A stretch of DNA of 64,000 nt from Paraspadella gotoi (GCA_051294375.1 CM119269.1:19205422-19269421); one strand, 5' to 3'; positions 1-13,976 are shown, counted from the first letter of the stretch. Translations and numbers: made by a program. The notes: a model not told the origin generated them from the sequence alone.

Positions 1-3000
1 AAGGACGTGTGCTTCACCTGTTGGGCGGGTCACTACTGCGATTCGGAAAAAACTTCGTTGCAATCCATGATGGACGACAAAAAATGTCCGGCTGGAACTT
101 TCTGTCCTCAGGGACAAGATTCTCTTCCGGATCTCACGACCAACGCCTGCAAGCTGGGCCACTATTGTCTCAAAGGGGTAAATAGGAAGGACCTCGAGAG
201 TCGAGAGATGTTTCCTACTTTATGGTCAAGCTATCAAATTATAATAGTGTTCGTGCGGAATTAGGTGGTTTTCTTAAGTGATAATTTCTCGTAGTTAAGT
301 AGATCGGATCGTACGAGATAAATGAAGAGCACATAGTAAGAGGGCATGGGAAGAAAACATTGATGGCAAAAAAAAGTGTTTTTTTAATTTCTTAGTTGAA
401 AAGCGATGAAACAGATTTTTAGAGAAAATTTCGGTTCTAATTTGGGATATGGGTTAAGGAAATTGAAGAGATAGAGAGACAGAGAGAGAGAGACAGAGAG
501 AGAACTCACTTGATTATCTCCTATTCATATAGTTATATCTTGTTCACATACCAGACCAAGACAGAACAACCTTGTCCAAGTGGAAAGTACGGCCCACGAA
601 CTGGACTCAGAAATGTCACGGAGTGTCTTCAATGCCCACCTGGGTATTTTTGCTACCCAGAGGGGATCAGTGAAATTGTAAGTCTCTTTCCAATAAGTAT
701 TTTTTTAATCAGTTCAATCAAGTGTTAATTTTCCATTTAAATATTTTCGTTTTCTTTTCTTTTTCTGTAGACCGAGAGTCAAGCGTGTCCAGACGGCTAC
801 TTTTGCCCAGAAGGAACGGGCCATCACTTGTCTAATCCTTGCCCAATTGGATATTACAGAAAACGTAAGATCTAAACTAAAATTAAACTTTATCCAGAAT
901 GGTATTATACTTAATAAAATCGTGAAAAAATTAGTTCATTTTGAGACTCCACTACATCAATTTTTGCATTCTTCATGATGATTAACTGAGAAATGTGCAT
1001 TGCACATTATTCTATGTATGAATGACCAATTTATCTTGTCTTTCCTTCCAGGATCGTCAGCAATTTCCGTTAGCGACTGTACCCTCTGTATTTCGGGATT
1101 TTACTGCGACGAGCAAGGGCTGGCCACTCCAAAGATATGCCCTCGAGGCCAATTCTGCCCAACAGGCAGCTTTAACTCCACTCCTTGTGAACCGGGTTAC
1201 TACTCCAACGCCACGGGGCTTTCCGGCTCGCACCAATGCAACCCTTGCCCTGGGGGAAGGTACTGCGCCGGATATGGGAATACTAAATCATCGGGGCCGT
1301 GCGAGGAAGGCTTCTACTGCAGAACTAAGGCAGTCTCTGAGGTAGGTCTTTCCTCAGGAGTAACTTATTTTTTTCTTTTTAGTTGATAATTAATTTCATT
1401 ACTACGTAATAATTCTCACAAAAAAATTGACAAAAATATTTTTCTACTGGTTATTTAAACATCATTGTTTAAGTAAAAATCTAACTTTTATATAAATTAT
1501 ATAAGTAAATATTTAAAAAAGTTTATTACCTGAACCAGATTTTCTTCCAATTAGGCGCCAGTTGACGGTGCGACTGGTGGGCTCTGTCTTAAGGGTGGTT
1601 ACTGCCCAGAAGGGTCAGCTTGGCCAGAAGCGTGCAAGCCTGGGTACTACACAAACAAGATAGGAGCCAAAACTTTCAACGATTGCCTCTCATGCGATCC
1701 CGGGTATGGAAAGGGTGAGGGATGCAATGAGGTTAACTTATTGTACGCAGTTTGATCTTTAATGGAGATAACATGTAAAAATCTGATCGATACAAAAACT
1801 AAGTTACGTATGTGTGATCTCATGTCATCTTGGCAATGTAGTGATGCGTGCAAAATTACTCATAATTTAAGAAAATATAGAAAAAATTGTTTTAATTATT
1901 TACCTTACTATTTGCCTCGCCTCAACAGAAAGTATTGTCCGGGTGGTGCTGGCGAAGACGCCAGTCTCAAATGTCACGCGGGTTATTACTGCCCTGGAGG
2001 CTCTAAAGTCCCCAACGATAAGAAGGCAAAAGCGGGGCACTACAGCAAAGAAGGTAAGGTCTCAAAGTGTCCTTGCTACCTTTTTACTCTCTACCTTTTG
2101 GCCCCTCAAAAAATTAAAATATGTATTATCATTATCCTTATTATCATAATCTTCACAAATCTCCTGTAGGCGCTTACATTGACACACCATGCAATCCTGG
2201 CTACTATCAGCCCTCCAGTGGGCAGTCTGAATGTCGCCTGTGCATCCAGGGCAGCTTTTGTAACGAGACAGGCACGGCTGATGCAACGCTCTGCCCGAAG
2301 GGCTTCTACTGCCCTCTCGGAAGCGTCAATCCCATTGCGTGCCACGTTGTAAGACAATCGTTTTTGGAAGCATCAACTTCCCAGTCAGGCTTTTTCTTTC
2401 TTTCTTTCTTTCTTTTTTTTGTTTTTTTGTTTTAAATCTTTTCCCCCTTTCAGTCTCTCACTGACAGTTAAAATTTCCCTAAACCTTTCACCCTCGTAGG
2501 GAACTTACCTCGATGTGGAAGGTAAGGACTCGGAATATGCCTGCGAGCTCTGTCCCTTGGGGTACTACTGCAACGAAACGGGTCTGGCGAAACCGAAGGG
2601 AAAATGTGCGGCTGGTCACTATTGTAACAGGAGGAATTCTACTTCGCCGTTTCCAGTAAGAGAATACTTCTTACTAAAAAAACAGAGAGATAAGAGAGAG
2701 ATATCGTTTTTAAAGTAATTTCGTCTGTTCCAATTATATCATGAATGGTACTAGCTTTAATGGTAGCTTCGTGACATAGGTTAAACACCATTACCAAAGC
2801 AAAATGAAAAAAAAAAGTCACCCATAGTCTATATTGCCCGGTCTTGAATATAATTTTTCGTCGACTTACCATTCATAACTCCCCCATTGAAGGACAAATC
2901 GGCTGGCGACGATTTTGGTGACATTTGCCCCCGTGGATTTTTCTGCATCGAGGGCACAATCACGCCAAAACAGTGCGGCAACGGAACTTACAGCAACTCC

Positions 3001-4211
3001 ACTGGCCTTAAGGCCGAAGAGGATTGCGAGCCCTGCGACGCCGGGCGGGTCTGTACGGGGCTCGGCCTGACTGAGCCCAACGGAGTCTGCGCTAAAGGTG
3101 CAGAGTGAAAGAGAAAATTTTTCTATTTTTATGCAGTTACCTTTATTTAACTCTGTTTGAATTTTCGCCTTTTCTTCCTCCTTTCCTTTTCGTCCTTTCC
3201 TTCCTTCCTTCCCTCCTTTTCGCCTTTCCTTTTTTCCCTTCTCCATAACTTTGTCAGGGTTTTACTGCTTGCGCGGCGCCAAAACTCCAACTCCCGAGGA
3301 CAAGGTTACCGGGGGAATGTGCCCGGCGGGTTACTATTGCCCTCAAGGCAGCACTCATCCCCTGCGATGCCCTCCTGGGCTTTATCAAGAGAGCGAGGGC
3401 AAGGAGGCCTGCGACCCTTGTCCGGCCGGTTTCTACTGCAGGGGTGAATATATAGACGTTTTTTAGCACCTGATGGAGGGACATTATTAGTAAAGTGACA
3501 ATATTCCTATTATAGTTTAGAGGAACTTTTAAATCACTTTTTAAAGCACTATTTAAAGAAAATGTTACAGCGTTTAAATTTTTTTTTTTTAAATCTTTAA
3601 TTTTTTTAGACAAAAAAATTTAAAGCGTTAAAGCATTAAATATTGCTTTTGTTAATTGTTTTTGTGATCTCGTTGGCAGGAAACGAATGGAGCGAGTCCA
3701 AGAACCCCTGCCTTGGGGGTCATTACTGTCCCGATGGCTCCGAGTCAGGTGTGCCCTGCCCAAGAGGCACATTCAACAATGAGACGGAAAGGAAGAGTGT
3801 TAGTGCGTGCTCGCCATGTGTAAAGGGTAAGTAAAAAAAAAATAGAAGAGCTAACAGCAACGGGAAACCGAAAATGAAATTAAAGAAAGACAATAAAGTT
3901 TTTGATTCCACTAGGCCGATACTGTTTCGCCCTCGGTCTCGAAGATTCTTCCCAAATTCCCGGCACCGGAGAATGCGCGGCCGGATTCTATTGCGAATCC
4001 GGCGTGACTACCGCCACCCCCGGAGCCCCCGAACCAACATTTGGTGCCAACCTCACGACCACAGACGCATCGCCAACATCCTCGCCCTGCAACGTCTCGA
4101 CCGTGCCGGAACGTGGCGGACTCTGCCCCCGGGGTCACTTTTGTCTCAAGGGCGGACTCGGGGGCCCCAGCGGTCGGTATCCATCTCCTTGCCCCGTGGG
4201 AACTTTTTTGG
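1..4211 (+). CDS. Giant cysteine-rich ephrin-receptor-like repeat protein, exons 1-12 (5' partial)
   Basis: First visible block of a very large gene that starts before the window. Exons read from GT-AG sites and frame continuity: 1-177, 555-677, 771-864, 1052-1341, 1555-1714, 1929-2053, 2170-2348, 2500-2655, 2893-3097, 3258-3443, 3680-3826, 3915-4211. The protein is a chain of short cysteine modules of the form CPxGxYCPxGS..P.PCPxGTF...C.xCxxGxYC, the pattern of ephrin-receptor-like (GCC2/GCC3) repeats found in secreted and cell-surface proteins. N-glycosylation sequons (NVT, NST, NET) are frequent, which fits an extracellular location. The introns are short and AT-rich. No signal peptide, membrane segment or catalytic domain is visible, so the function is unknown; adhesion or extracellular matrix is an inference from the module type. 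Confidence 0.85.
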
Positions 4212-4384
4212 GTAAGTTAAAGATGGACCGGGTTGCGATGTTCTCGAAGTTACGTGTCGTCCAATAAAAATTTGATCAAAATTTAACTAGAATAACGTTA
4301 ATTCATAAAGAAAATTAAGACCACTCGCAAAGTAAGAAACGGAAGCTAGCGGAGTATAACTACTTGATCTTTTTTCATCGGTCT

Positions 4385-6775
4385 TATTTTTATTTTAATT
4401 TTTTTTCAGGTATTTAAATTAAAAAAATTATAAACTATGCCAAATATAGAAGAAAATTAATTTATAATGGACTTACCTACCTTAATATAGGCTTTCAAAT
4501 ACATATATAGTAAGCTTATTATGATTTATGTTTTGATATAGAAATACTAAATAATTTAAATAATTAATATATGAAAAAATTGATACTTTGATTTTTGTTT
4601 AGCATGAATAAACATAATTTTTCAATTATTTGTTCATGATGCTTTTAATAGATTACTGGTTCAGTGATCCTTTTCAAATTATAATAATTGATAAGCTTCT
4701 TTATTTTAGTAATTACTGACTGCTATATTTATCTTACTTTGTGACAAAATCCAAAAATTACTGATATTAAAAATTATTGTATGTAAACAGACGAAAACTT
4801 TTTTTAATTCAGATTGCTATTAATTTTTTGGAGGATATGTATATTGATCCTTGGACTAAAATTTAAAAAGTTTCAACAATCTCAACTCGACATTTTAAGC
4901 CAAAAAGTTAGGTTGTTTAAAAAAATGCAAGATGCAAAAAGTAATAAAAAGTTATTGTCTTGAATATCTTTTGAAAAAAAGAGGAGCAAGGTGGGTGTGG
5001 TATCCAAATTAAAGCCCCTAATCTGGGACACATTTTCTAGAACAGTTTATTAAAATTTTATCCATTAAATCTTTACACAGTTTTATTTAATACGATTTAA
5101 AAGATATAACAGTGTTTTTGCATTACAATTTCAATGAAGGCATTATGAACATTTTTGTTTTTCTTTTGACATTGAAAGAGAAAGTCTGAATTACATTCTG
5201 TAATTATATTAAATTTTCTCAACTTTCATAAATTGCTTGTATTTTTAGTTTAAATAAAAAACAAGCAAAAATTTGTAGTAGCTTGATACAAATGTTTTTT
5301 TTTAAATTGAAAATGATTAAATATAAAATTTTTTCAGTCTTGATAAAAACAGTCTGGAGTCTACCTTCTTGTTCTGTGAAAAAAACATAATCATTTTTTC
5401 ATTATCTTCAACTGCAAAGCAAAAGCTGAATACTGCCTGTTTATCGTAATAAATTTTAAAAAACATTACTTAACTGCTGACATATTTGACAAAGCAAGAC
5501 TCATTGTGTGTGAATTGTATTGCTAATATTTTTCTTTTAAATATAAAACCTTTATAAGGAATTTAATTCTATTATTTATCATCCATTTTAACTAAGAAAA
5601 AAATTCGCAAAAGGGATTCATTGAACTTGACTTAATGATTTGATTTTTAAGGTTTCTTTACTGCCGCCACATTACGCAAGACTAAAAAGGTCTATTATAA
5701 TATCATGTCATATTGTACAGATTTTCTCTACCCTTATATGCACCTTGCATTCTGATTTCTTTTTTTTCCTTTCAATGATATTAATTTAAAAAAATTAATT
5801 GATAGAGAACGTAACAGCATGGAGATACTGTGGAGCCTTAGTTACCCCACTCCCAATCAAATTTTTAAACAAGGGTTTTTTTTTTCATCTATTCTTAGAC
5901 ATTAACTCTAATATTGGTCACTATTTCTTTAAATTTTTTACATTCTCTTTTAGCGTAAGTCAAAGAAAACGTTTTGCGTGTTCATAAAAATTATTTCAGA
6001 AAAAAAGTTCAAATGTTTTCAAAATTTAAAAAAATCTATGAGGATCTACTATACTTAACACAATATCTGACGTTAATATGTATTTAGAACTTTGATGCCC
6101 ACTCCAAATAAAAAAAAAGTTAAATATACTGCTTTTCTGTCATATTTACAAGAGGCTCTTGAATTAAGGTTGTAAACCTACAAAGCAGTTCGAAATATAA
6201 TTATTTATACATTTTGACAACCTTGTAAAAATGTCTAGTTGGGGATGATTTTAAATTTTTTGATTTTGTCAAAGGATAATTATTATATGCAGTTCGAAAC
6301 AATTAAAATAGATTGATTTAAAAAAAGTTTGTGGTGTGTATACATAATTTTTAATAGTCGGAAGTAATTTTTGGATTTTGTCAAAAGTAGTAATATAGCA
6401 GTCAGTATTATTAAAATAAAAAGAAGTTATAAATTATTATAATTGGAATTGATACAGGACTGAGCCAGTAGCTATTAAAAGGCGGGATCGTGAACATTAA
6501 TTAAATAATGTGATGGTTTAGTGTATGCTAAAAAAAAATGTCAAGTTAAAATTTGTTTTCATATATTAATTTTATGTAAATGTATTTAGTTTTCTATGTA
6601 AAGAGCATCATAAGATAACGTGTACGTATATATGTATTTGAAGGGCCTATTATTAGGGTAGGTAAGTCCCTTATAATATAAATTTTTCTTCAATCATTTG
6701 GCATAGTTATAATTTTTTTTAATTTATTATTTGAAAAAAAATTAAAATAATATTTTTAATTAAAGAAAAATTATT
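4385..6775. mobile_element. Non-autonomous element with long terminal inverted repeats
   Basis: About 430-450 bp at 4385-4840 is an imperfect reverse complement of about 6290-6775. Landmarks paired between the arms include GGTAGGTAAGTCC (right arm, 6656-6668) with its complement in the left arm near 4476, and GACTGCTATATT (left, near 4719) with its complement near 6395. The similarity stops abruptly outside these limits. The 1.4 kb centre has no recognisable transposase; its reading frames are short and AT-rich. It is either a foldback-type or MITE-like element or a decayed DNA transposon. No target-site duplication could be fixed by eye. Confidence 0.65.
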
Positions 6776-7113
6776 ACAAATAAAACGTATTAAAGATAGC
6801 AATTAATGGTTATGGGACTCAAACGAAAGAAAATTGTTCAAGATATGTATGATGCATTGAAGATTTTCATTTTAAAAAAATTTAAACCATTTTTTAATTT
6901 TTTTTTATTCTACTTTATTGTTTTATATAGCATTAATTTTAATATTAATTATGAAAAAAAAACTGTCATGAGGAAAATTTGATTACCCTTTTTTTGTGTA
7001 GCCCAAAGTCCGGAAAACCGTATCCCGGGACATCTCATTCTTGTGCCTCCATGCCGATTTAAATCGATGTTAAAAAGGAACCGTTGCTTTCGTATCCAGT
7101 CTCGCGTCTCTCT

Positions 7114-7138
7114 NNNNNNNNNNNNNNNNNNNNNNNNN
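7114..7138. other. Assembly gap (25 N)
   Basis: Run of Ns inside intron 12 of the cysteine-rich gene. Flanking sequence is non-repetitive on the left and AT-rich on the right. Confidence 0.99.
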
Positions 7139-7359
7139 CGTCTTGCATTTCTAGTTTTCGCATTTTAGAACTTTTTCAAGATGGCGTCCTTACATTTTTA
7201 TTTGTGGATGATAAGCTCCAGAGCTGTCGTGATTTTATTTAGAAGCAATAAGTTCGAAATGCCAACACAGTTAGCGATTATGATTATTATACTAGAAGTA
7301 TATTGAGTTATAATTAACTCTTTTGCCTTATCCCTCTACTCCACTTCTTCCCAACTCAG

Positions 7360-8631
7360 ACTCGGAGGGAGGCGCGTCGGCGTCGGATTGCCGACCCTGC
7401 TCGGGCGGCCGGTTCTGCTCCGGCGAGGGACTCGCCTCGCCTTCCGGTCTCTGTTCCGCCGGTTACTTCTGCCTCGGCGGGGCCGAGAAACCGGAGCCGG
7501 AGGATGACCCCAGTTCCGGCGGCGGCCCTTGTCCCGTCGGCCGATATTGTCCGGAAGGTGAGGGTTATTCTTTCGGAAGATTTTGGCGCCGAAAAGGTTT
7601 TCAACCGACGCTAAGTGGTGGTTGAAAATTTAATGTTTGTGAATGATTCTGCACCCATGGCAATTTATTCCGGGATCAGCCTTGTTTAGATAAATAATAT
7701 TAAATATTGTATAAACTATAAATACATTACATCATAAGCTTTACCTTTTTACTCTACTTCTTTAACACAAATAGTCACGATTAACTCTCTCTTTCATTGT
7801 TTATCACCTCGATTCACCCACTCCGCTCTTTGCCGTAAACCATCAGATTTCTCTTTTTTTCCCTCTAGGACACACGTTTTTTTTTTCTTTCTTGAAATCC
7901 GAAGGGAAACCTCGAAAATGTTGAGGGTTATTTATTTCTGCGAGGCGATCTCTAATTCTCTAATTCTCTAATCTCTATCTTACTCTCTCTCTCTCTCTCT
8001 CTTCTCAAATAAATATTATAATCTTTCCGATGTTATTCCTTCCTTTTTTCACTTCTCTGATGTATAAAAAAAACTTTTTTTCACTTTTTGAAATATGATT
8101 GTTGGTCATTTATAAAGTTTTTTCTCCCCACAAAAATCAACATCGATTAAGGTACGGAGCACCCGCTGCCATGCCCGTCTGGCCGCTACAACGATGAACC
8201 GGGCTGGTCGGAATGTCGGCCCTGCCCGCAGGGATTTTCCTGCCCGGCTGGGGTGACGAGATTCGACCAAGCACCGGCCTTTCCGTGCCCTGTCGGCCGC
8301 TACTGCCCGGAGGGCACGGTGGCCAACGCCGAGCCCCTGTGCCCGCGAGGAACATTCAGGTTTGCTGGCCGATCGGAAAAATAAAGTTTCGCCGGAGAAA
8401 TTAAAATAAATTAGCAAACAATAACAACCATTTCTCAGAAACGAATCGGGCGGCGCTGACGCTTCCGACTGCCGCCTCTGCGACGGCGGCCGCTACTGCG
8501 ATGTGGACGGGTTGTCGGCGCCGGCCGGAGAATGCAGCGCCGGGTTCTTTTGCATCGGCGGCGCTGTTTCAAAGACACCCAGTACCGGAAGTGGCGTTAT
8601 GGAATGCGTTGATGAAGGTAGGAGAGAGAGT

Positions 8632-8667
<36 letters not shown>

Positions 8668-9072
8668 AAAAAAACAAAAAAAGGGAGACTCATAAGTTTT
8701 GTTTTTTAAAGCTTCAATTTGTGCCGCTTTCGGAAACAAGACGAGTGGTCCGTGCCCTGTTGGCCATTACTGCCCCGTCGGGACCACCATTCCCCTCTCA
8801 TGCGACGAGGGACACTTTTGCGGAAAAGGAGGGCTATGGGAACCTCAAGTTAGTAGAGATTTTATCCAATCTTTTGTCACTTCTTCTTAAGTCACAACCG
8901 TAACCTCCAATTTTTAAAACATGCATCATTCGTATTGGGACTGATTCTGAAATAAACTGATTTTTCTTACAGGGTCCGTGTCACTCCGGCTTCTATTGCA
9001 AACCGGGATCATCAGTTCCGAATCCACAAAATTCCACTGAGGGTGACTTGTGTCCCGAAGGAAGATATTGCG
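7360..9072 (+). CDS. Giant cysteine-rich repeat protein, exons 13-17
   Basis: Exons 7360-7557, 8152-8359, 8439-8617, 8712-8848 and 8973-9072. They join mostly in phase 1, so exons 13 and 16-17 behave as exchangeable modules. The fullest form of the repeat is visible here: C.PC.GGRFC..EGLA.PSG.C.AGYFC.GGA, then a Pro/Asp/Ser linker, then GPCPVGRYCPEGT..PLPCP.GRY. Exon GC content is far above the flanking introns. The 8618-8711 intron opens with a GA microsatellite. Splice signals are canonical; the acceptor before 8712 (TTTAAAG) is weak but gives the correct phase. Confidence 0.82.
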
Positions 9073-9961
9073 GTGAGTCAAAAGTAGTCAGAAAGGGTAG
9101 ACATCTTTACTTAAACTTAAAATCAGTCATCACTTTCTAAAGCTTGGTATTATTCCATGTAACCCTCAATATTTTTAAAAAATTCAAATTTTAAAGATTG
9201 TATTTTCACAATGACGGGGAAATAAATTTAAACAAGCAGTAAGAAAATGCATTATCAGTATAAAATACACAAGAAACCTCGTTCTTCTATTATTATTGAC
9301 TTTTGCTTCGTGGTTAAGTACATCGATGTGTTTTAGCAGAAGAGAGAAAAAGTTGAACCTCATTTTTGATGAAAAAATAATACACTGAGGCGAAAAAAAA
9401 AGGAAACGACTTGTTAGCTTCAAATATCTTCGTTCCACCTTTAACAAAAAATATTAATTAAAACTATAGCTCTTTTAAAGATCGTTGCAAGAAAAATTTA
9501 AATTAGTTTAGGTAGTACTTTTTTTTGCGCCACAGTGTAAAAGGGAATGAGGATTGTTGTGTTAGATTTGGGATTTTTTAGATTTGTGATTTGTTGGAAT
9601 TTGGTCGGATTTGGTTGTGTAGTACAGCCGAGGGGAGAAAAACTGGCATTTGATGAAGGTAAATGAATGGGCTTAAGAAATACCAATAAAAATGTTGAAA
9701 TCATGTGGAGTTTTGTTTCACCGATTAAAAACCAAATCATTTACTTATTCTTTTTTGTACTTTATAAGTACAAAAATTGTATCATCATTACTACTAATTT
9801 TACAATGTACCAATTGATCAACCAACATGGTTGTCAAATATTTATGGTTTAAATCAAGAGCAGGACCAGCTGCGATAAAAATCTTAACTTCTGTTAATTC
9901 TCTGTCTCTCCATCTCTCTGAAAAAAATGTTTCGAAGTCCCACATGCCCGACAGTCCGGTC

Positions 9962-11702
9962 TCAGATTTCCGCTGCAGGATCGTCCTGATTGAAGCAGCA
10001 CCAACTGTAGGTCTTCACGTGAAGAGACTTGAGGGTGTCCCGGAAGGCGGCTCGAAGGGCCTTCATGCGGAGAGCGTAGACGAGCGGGTTGATGGCCGAG
10101 TTGGCGATGCCGGCGAAGAGAAAGGCGATGCGCGCAGTGAGGAAATCTTCGGTCACACGGGCTGCAAAAAATGTCAAAATTAAAGAAATATTATATATTA
10201 TATTACAAAAAATTAATTGTTTTTTCGCGAAAAACTTTCGTTTCTTCTGAAAAAATATGTTAAAATATTTAAAAAAAAAAAATTAAAGACGATTATATAA
10301 TGGGGAGTGATGGAAATTTTAATATATATATAATGTATAGAAAAATATTTGAAAATCGTGAAAGAAGAAAAGGATGAAAATATGCAATTGAATGTTAGTA
10401 TCAGCACTAAGCAAAGATTAAAGGATAGATCAAAGCGGAAAAAGAAAGAGAACAATAAGAAAAGATAAGGAAACAAAAACTAAATCAATCTCACTGGAGG
10501 AATTGTAGACGAGAAGAAAGTGAAAGGGCGTCCAACAGAGAACGAAGATCATGACGATGATCATCATCGACGTCGTCTTGTGCAAAGAACGCTTCAGCTT
10601 GCCCTTGGACCCGAAGGCCTGCTTGGTCAGCGGAGACGACTCCGAGTCCACCGAGTTGAGGGAACCGTTCAAGGCTCCGATCAAGACGCCCCCTTTGATC
10701 CGCTCGACCAGGTGAGGCTGGCGGAGCAGCGTGGAGACGGCTGACGGGGCGGCGCTGACGTCGGCCGTGGCGTCAGCGGCGGAAGGGTGGGTGGCGTCGA
10801 CGAGACTCTCCGAGGCGACGGAGGGTTCGACGCCAGAGTCGGCCGAATCGATGGATCGGTGGACGGTCATGCGACTGGAGGGTGGGGAATAAGGGGATAG
10901 AACGACGAATAGGTATTAGTGGTTAAGAAAAGAAAAATTTACGCGTCAAAGACTCTTTTGTCAAATTACTACCTCAATCCGTAGACGGAATTCCCCACGC
11001 TCATCAGACCTTGAGATATTTCCGTCGAGCACGCCTGAATTAGCGTAAAAAATGTTTTATTTAGATGGCGTTATAATTAAATTGGGCTATTCATTTCGCC
11101 ATCGCGCGGAGAAAAAAAATTTGCGACCGATTTTCCCGCACAGTTGATGGCAATGTCAAGAATGATTAGTTATTTTTTTATTTTTTTATTTTGGCTCAAT
11201 GAAATTTTCTTTTTTTATTTTTGGCTCAACGAAATTGATTATGGTAATTAGATAAATTTAAATTTAATCAAATCGATAAAAGTTAAAAACTGTTTAAGCG
11301 AAAACTGACCTCGGAGGAACTCTTATTTTCCAGCCGAGTCGCCGACAACATTTCCGACAAAATTTGTTGCTTGTGACACTGAAAACGAAACGATGACATT
11401 ATAAATATTTTTACGTATTTTTTGAACGTTGTACCAACACAAACGGATCTTTTATTTAATTTTTTTTTCATTAGTTATTTTCTAAATTATTTTCATGTTT
11501 GAAACAAAACAAAGCGTCCTCTTTCTCTCCCTCCTCACCTTAGCCGTTCTGAAGATGACGTAATAGAAGCCGAGCATTATTATTGTAAAGACGGAATACT
11601 GTGCCGAAAGGAAGATGAGATACCACTGTGGCAGAGCGCACTCCATTATGCAAACGGTGTAGTCCCTAGCGGAGATTAGAAGGTTCCGTCGTACAAATCT
11701 CG

Positions 11703-11748
<46 letters not shown>

Positions 11749-13388
11749 TTCTCTCTCTCTCTCACCTTCTTTCTACGTGAAATGGCGTTCTCTCGTTCCA
11801 CGAATGGAAACGAATCGGGAGACAACCGACGACCAAGGAGTAGACCTGAGGGATAGAGAGAGATTAGAGAGATATTATTAAGGGGCATCGGGGGGTGAAA
11901 GAGAAATAAATAAATAAAGAATGAAAGAAAGAAAGAAAGAAAGAAAGACAGAAATCAATCAATCAAGTTCATACTATTTTACTCACCCAAACTGCGGTAA
12001 TTATTTTGATTCCCCTTCGTTTCGTCATTATTGTGTGATAATGCAACGGGTAAGTTATATAAATGAAGCGATCCAGGGCTGAGGAAGACAGTAAATGTGT
12101 GTCTATAATTTATAATTATACAAGTATTATCATCTCCGAAGTTTTCCCTCTACGAACTTACCAACTGCGAGCAGAGTAGCTATGGAGCAAGTGTACGATA
12201 CGAAGACAATGATAAACATAAACAAACAAACAGTTTTGTTGTTGTAGAGATCGGGAAGCATGTAAAACAAGGACCATGTCGGCATCGTTATTCCAACTGA
12301 CATTAAAAAAATATATATATATATATGAAAGTTTAGTTCATTACGCTTTAGTCTCGGAGAGAAGCGGCCACAAAACCTTACCCATGCAGTCGGCGACGGC
12401 GAGATTCAGAATGAAAGAGTAGGTAAGGTTGTGAAGATTCCTGTGAGTCGCGATGGACGCGATCACCAAAGCGTTGCTGATAAAAAAAAAATAGTGTAAA
12501 AAAAAAACCATTTGGTTTTCTCCGGGAAAACGAGACCAATAATTAACGAAAAGTGCAGAGAAAAATATCGTGTCAAAAGTCGTGAGTCTCTCATTAAATT
12601 AAACCTGATCACTGTGATTGGCGTGAGAAGAAAGTAAGTGGTGATCCATGCCATCGAGATGAATTCGTTGCTGGTTGTTTTGTTCTCGAAACTCTGACAA
12701 GTTTGGAGCCGTTCCAGGGCGAGGGAGTTGCACTGCGGAGGAAGAAAGGGGGTGATCGGGGGGGGGGTGTTGTGGATTTAGCGGTGGTGGTCAAAATTAT
12801 AGGAAAAATCGAGAGAGGTGATATAAGATACTGTAGGCGTAGCGTAATGACGAGAAATAAATGACTCCCGATTAATGGATTAAGAAGGGAGAAAGAGAGA
12901 GAGAATGGGGCTGACAGTGAATGAATAATGATCGAACTAATTAGTATTTGAATTAATATATAAAAGGATGTGTGAAAAAAATATAACTCTAAAAAAGGGA
13001 TTATGCGCTGATGAAGGTTGGCAAAAACGAGAGCCGGAACATGTATTCTGTTTTCATTAAAATCTTCTTTTTTTTTTGTGAACAAAATTATACTTTGTTT
13101 TCTCTCTAAATAAGTATGAGAGGAAAAAAGATAAACTAAAACAAATAAGAAAGAACTTACGTCCTGCATTTCGCCGTCTAATAATTGCGACGATATCGCT
13201 GTCGTCTCTGTCGTCGTCGTCTCGTTCTGTATCGTCTCCGAAATTTGATTAACGACGATGACAACGAAATCTTCGAGAAGCGAGGAATTCGAAGGGCGAA
13301 TCTGCGACGAATTAGAAGGGCGAATCTGCGACGAATTCGAAGGATTTGGAGGCGAAATCCTATGACGATTTTGCGCCCAATTTTCCAT
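9962..13388 (-). CDS. Class A (rhodopsin-like) G protein-coupled receptor, orphan
   Basis: Eleven exons on the minus strand: 13161-13388, 12605-12732, 12382-12476, 12162-12296, 11987-12078, 11766-11845, 11539-11665, 11310-11378, 10973-11034, 10495-10874, 9962-10161. All junctions are in phase and the total is 1,596 nt, giving 531 residues and a TGA stop. Class A landmarks: SNALVIAS in TM1, NLAVADC in TM2, a TM3 cysteine (KTVCLF), LDRF in place of DRY, CWTPFHF in TM6 and NPLVY in TM7. The extracellular N-terminus (about 75 residues) has repeated NSS sequons. Intracellular loop 3 is long (about 150 residues) and Ser/Asp-rich, followed by a Lys-rich stretch before TM6. The short tail has a CC pair that could be palmitoylated. 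The ligand cannot be told from the sequence. The gene lies wholly inside an intron of the plus-strand host gene. Confidence 0.88.
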
Positions 13389-13976
13389 CAGTAAAGAGGC
13401 TCCGATTGTTAATCAATAATTTGTTCAATCATCGTTTTGTATTGATTTAATTTCGGAGGGTAAATTGTTCTCTTGTTATTTTAAGTTTTTTTTTTCGATA
13501 GTTTCTCAATCAATGGTTTTTCGGTTTCGTTGTAACTTGGTTACAAACGCCGCTCATCTTAAGTTTTCACGTATTTTTTTTCCTGCTTTTTAGACAATTT
13601 TGTGAATCTGTTTTCGGTTTGTGTTTTTCATCATGTCACAAGAAGTGTTTTAGTTTTTGAGGGAAAAAGACGCCACTGGTTTTCGGTCGTTTAATAACCG
13701 GAAACGAAAACTGAGGGAGAAAATAATTAAACTGTCAAGTTAAAAGGTTAAAGGTTAAAGGATTAAAAGGCCAAGGCAAGGATTGACGAGACGAAACGAA
13801 GAATAGTTAAGGGCGTAGAACCTTATTTATACAATGATATTGATATTGATTGAGAGATGATATTGACATAAGAAATATTATTATTAAGCTATAAGCATAA
13901 TGAAATTGAAAATCTGTGAGAGATTTATTCTTTTCTCTGGCATTTTTAAAAAAAAAATGTAACAATAAATTATTTA

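Larger units (their letters stand above)
4212..7359 (+). other. Intron 12 of the cysteine-rich gene
   Basis: A 3.1 kb AT-rich intron, much longer than the preceding ones. It holds a long inverted-repeat element (described separately), a gap of Ns at 7114-7138, and a small GC-richer patch just before the gap (about 7010-7113). I see no cysteine-rich exon in it. The phase-1 donor at 4212 and the acceptor before 7360 join cleanly (GTFL-DSEGG). Confidence 0.7.

Noticed and set aside
5799-5987. Possible transposase remnant in the inverted-repeat element
   Set aside because: The short frame shows no DDE/D or other transposase motif; composition explains it.
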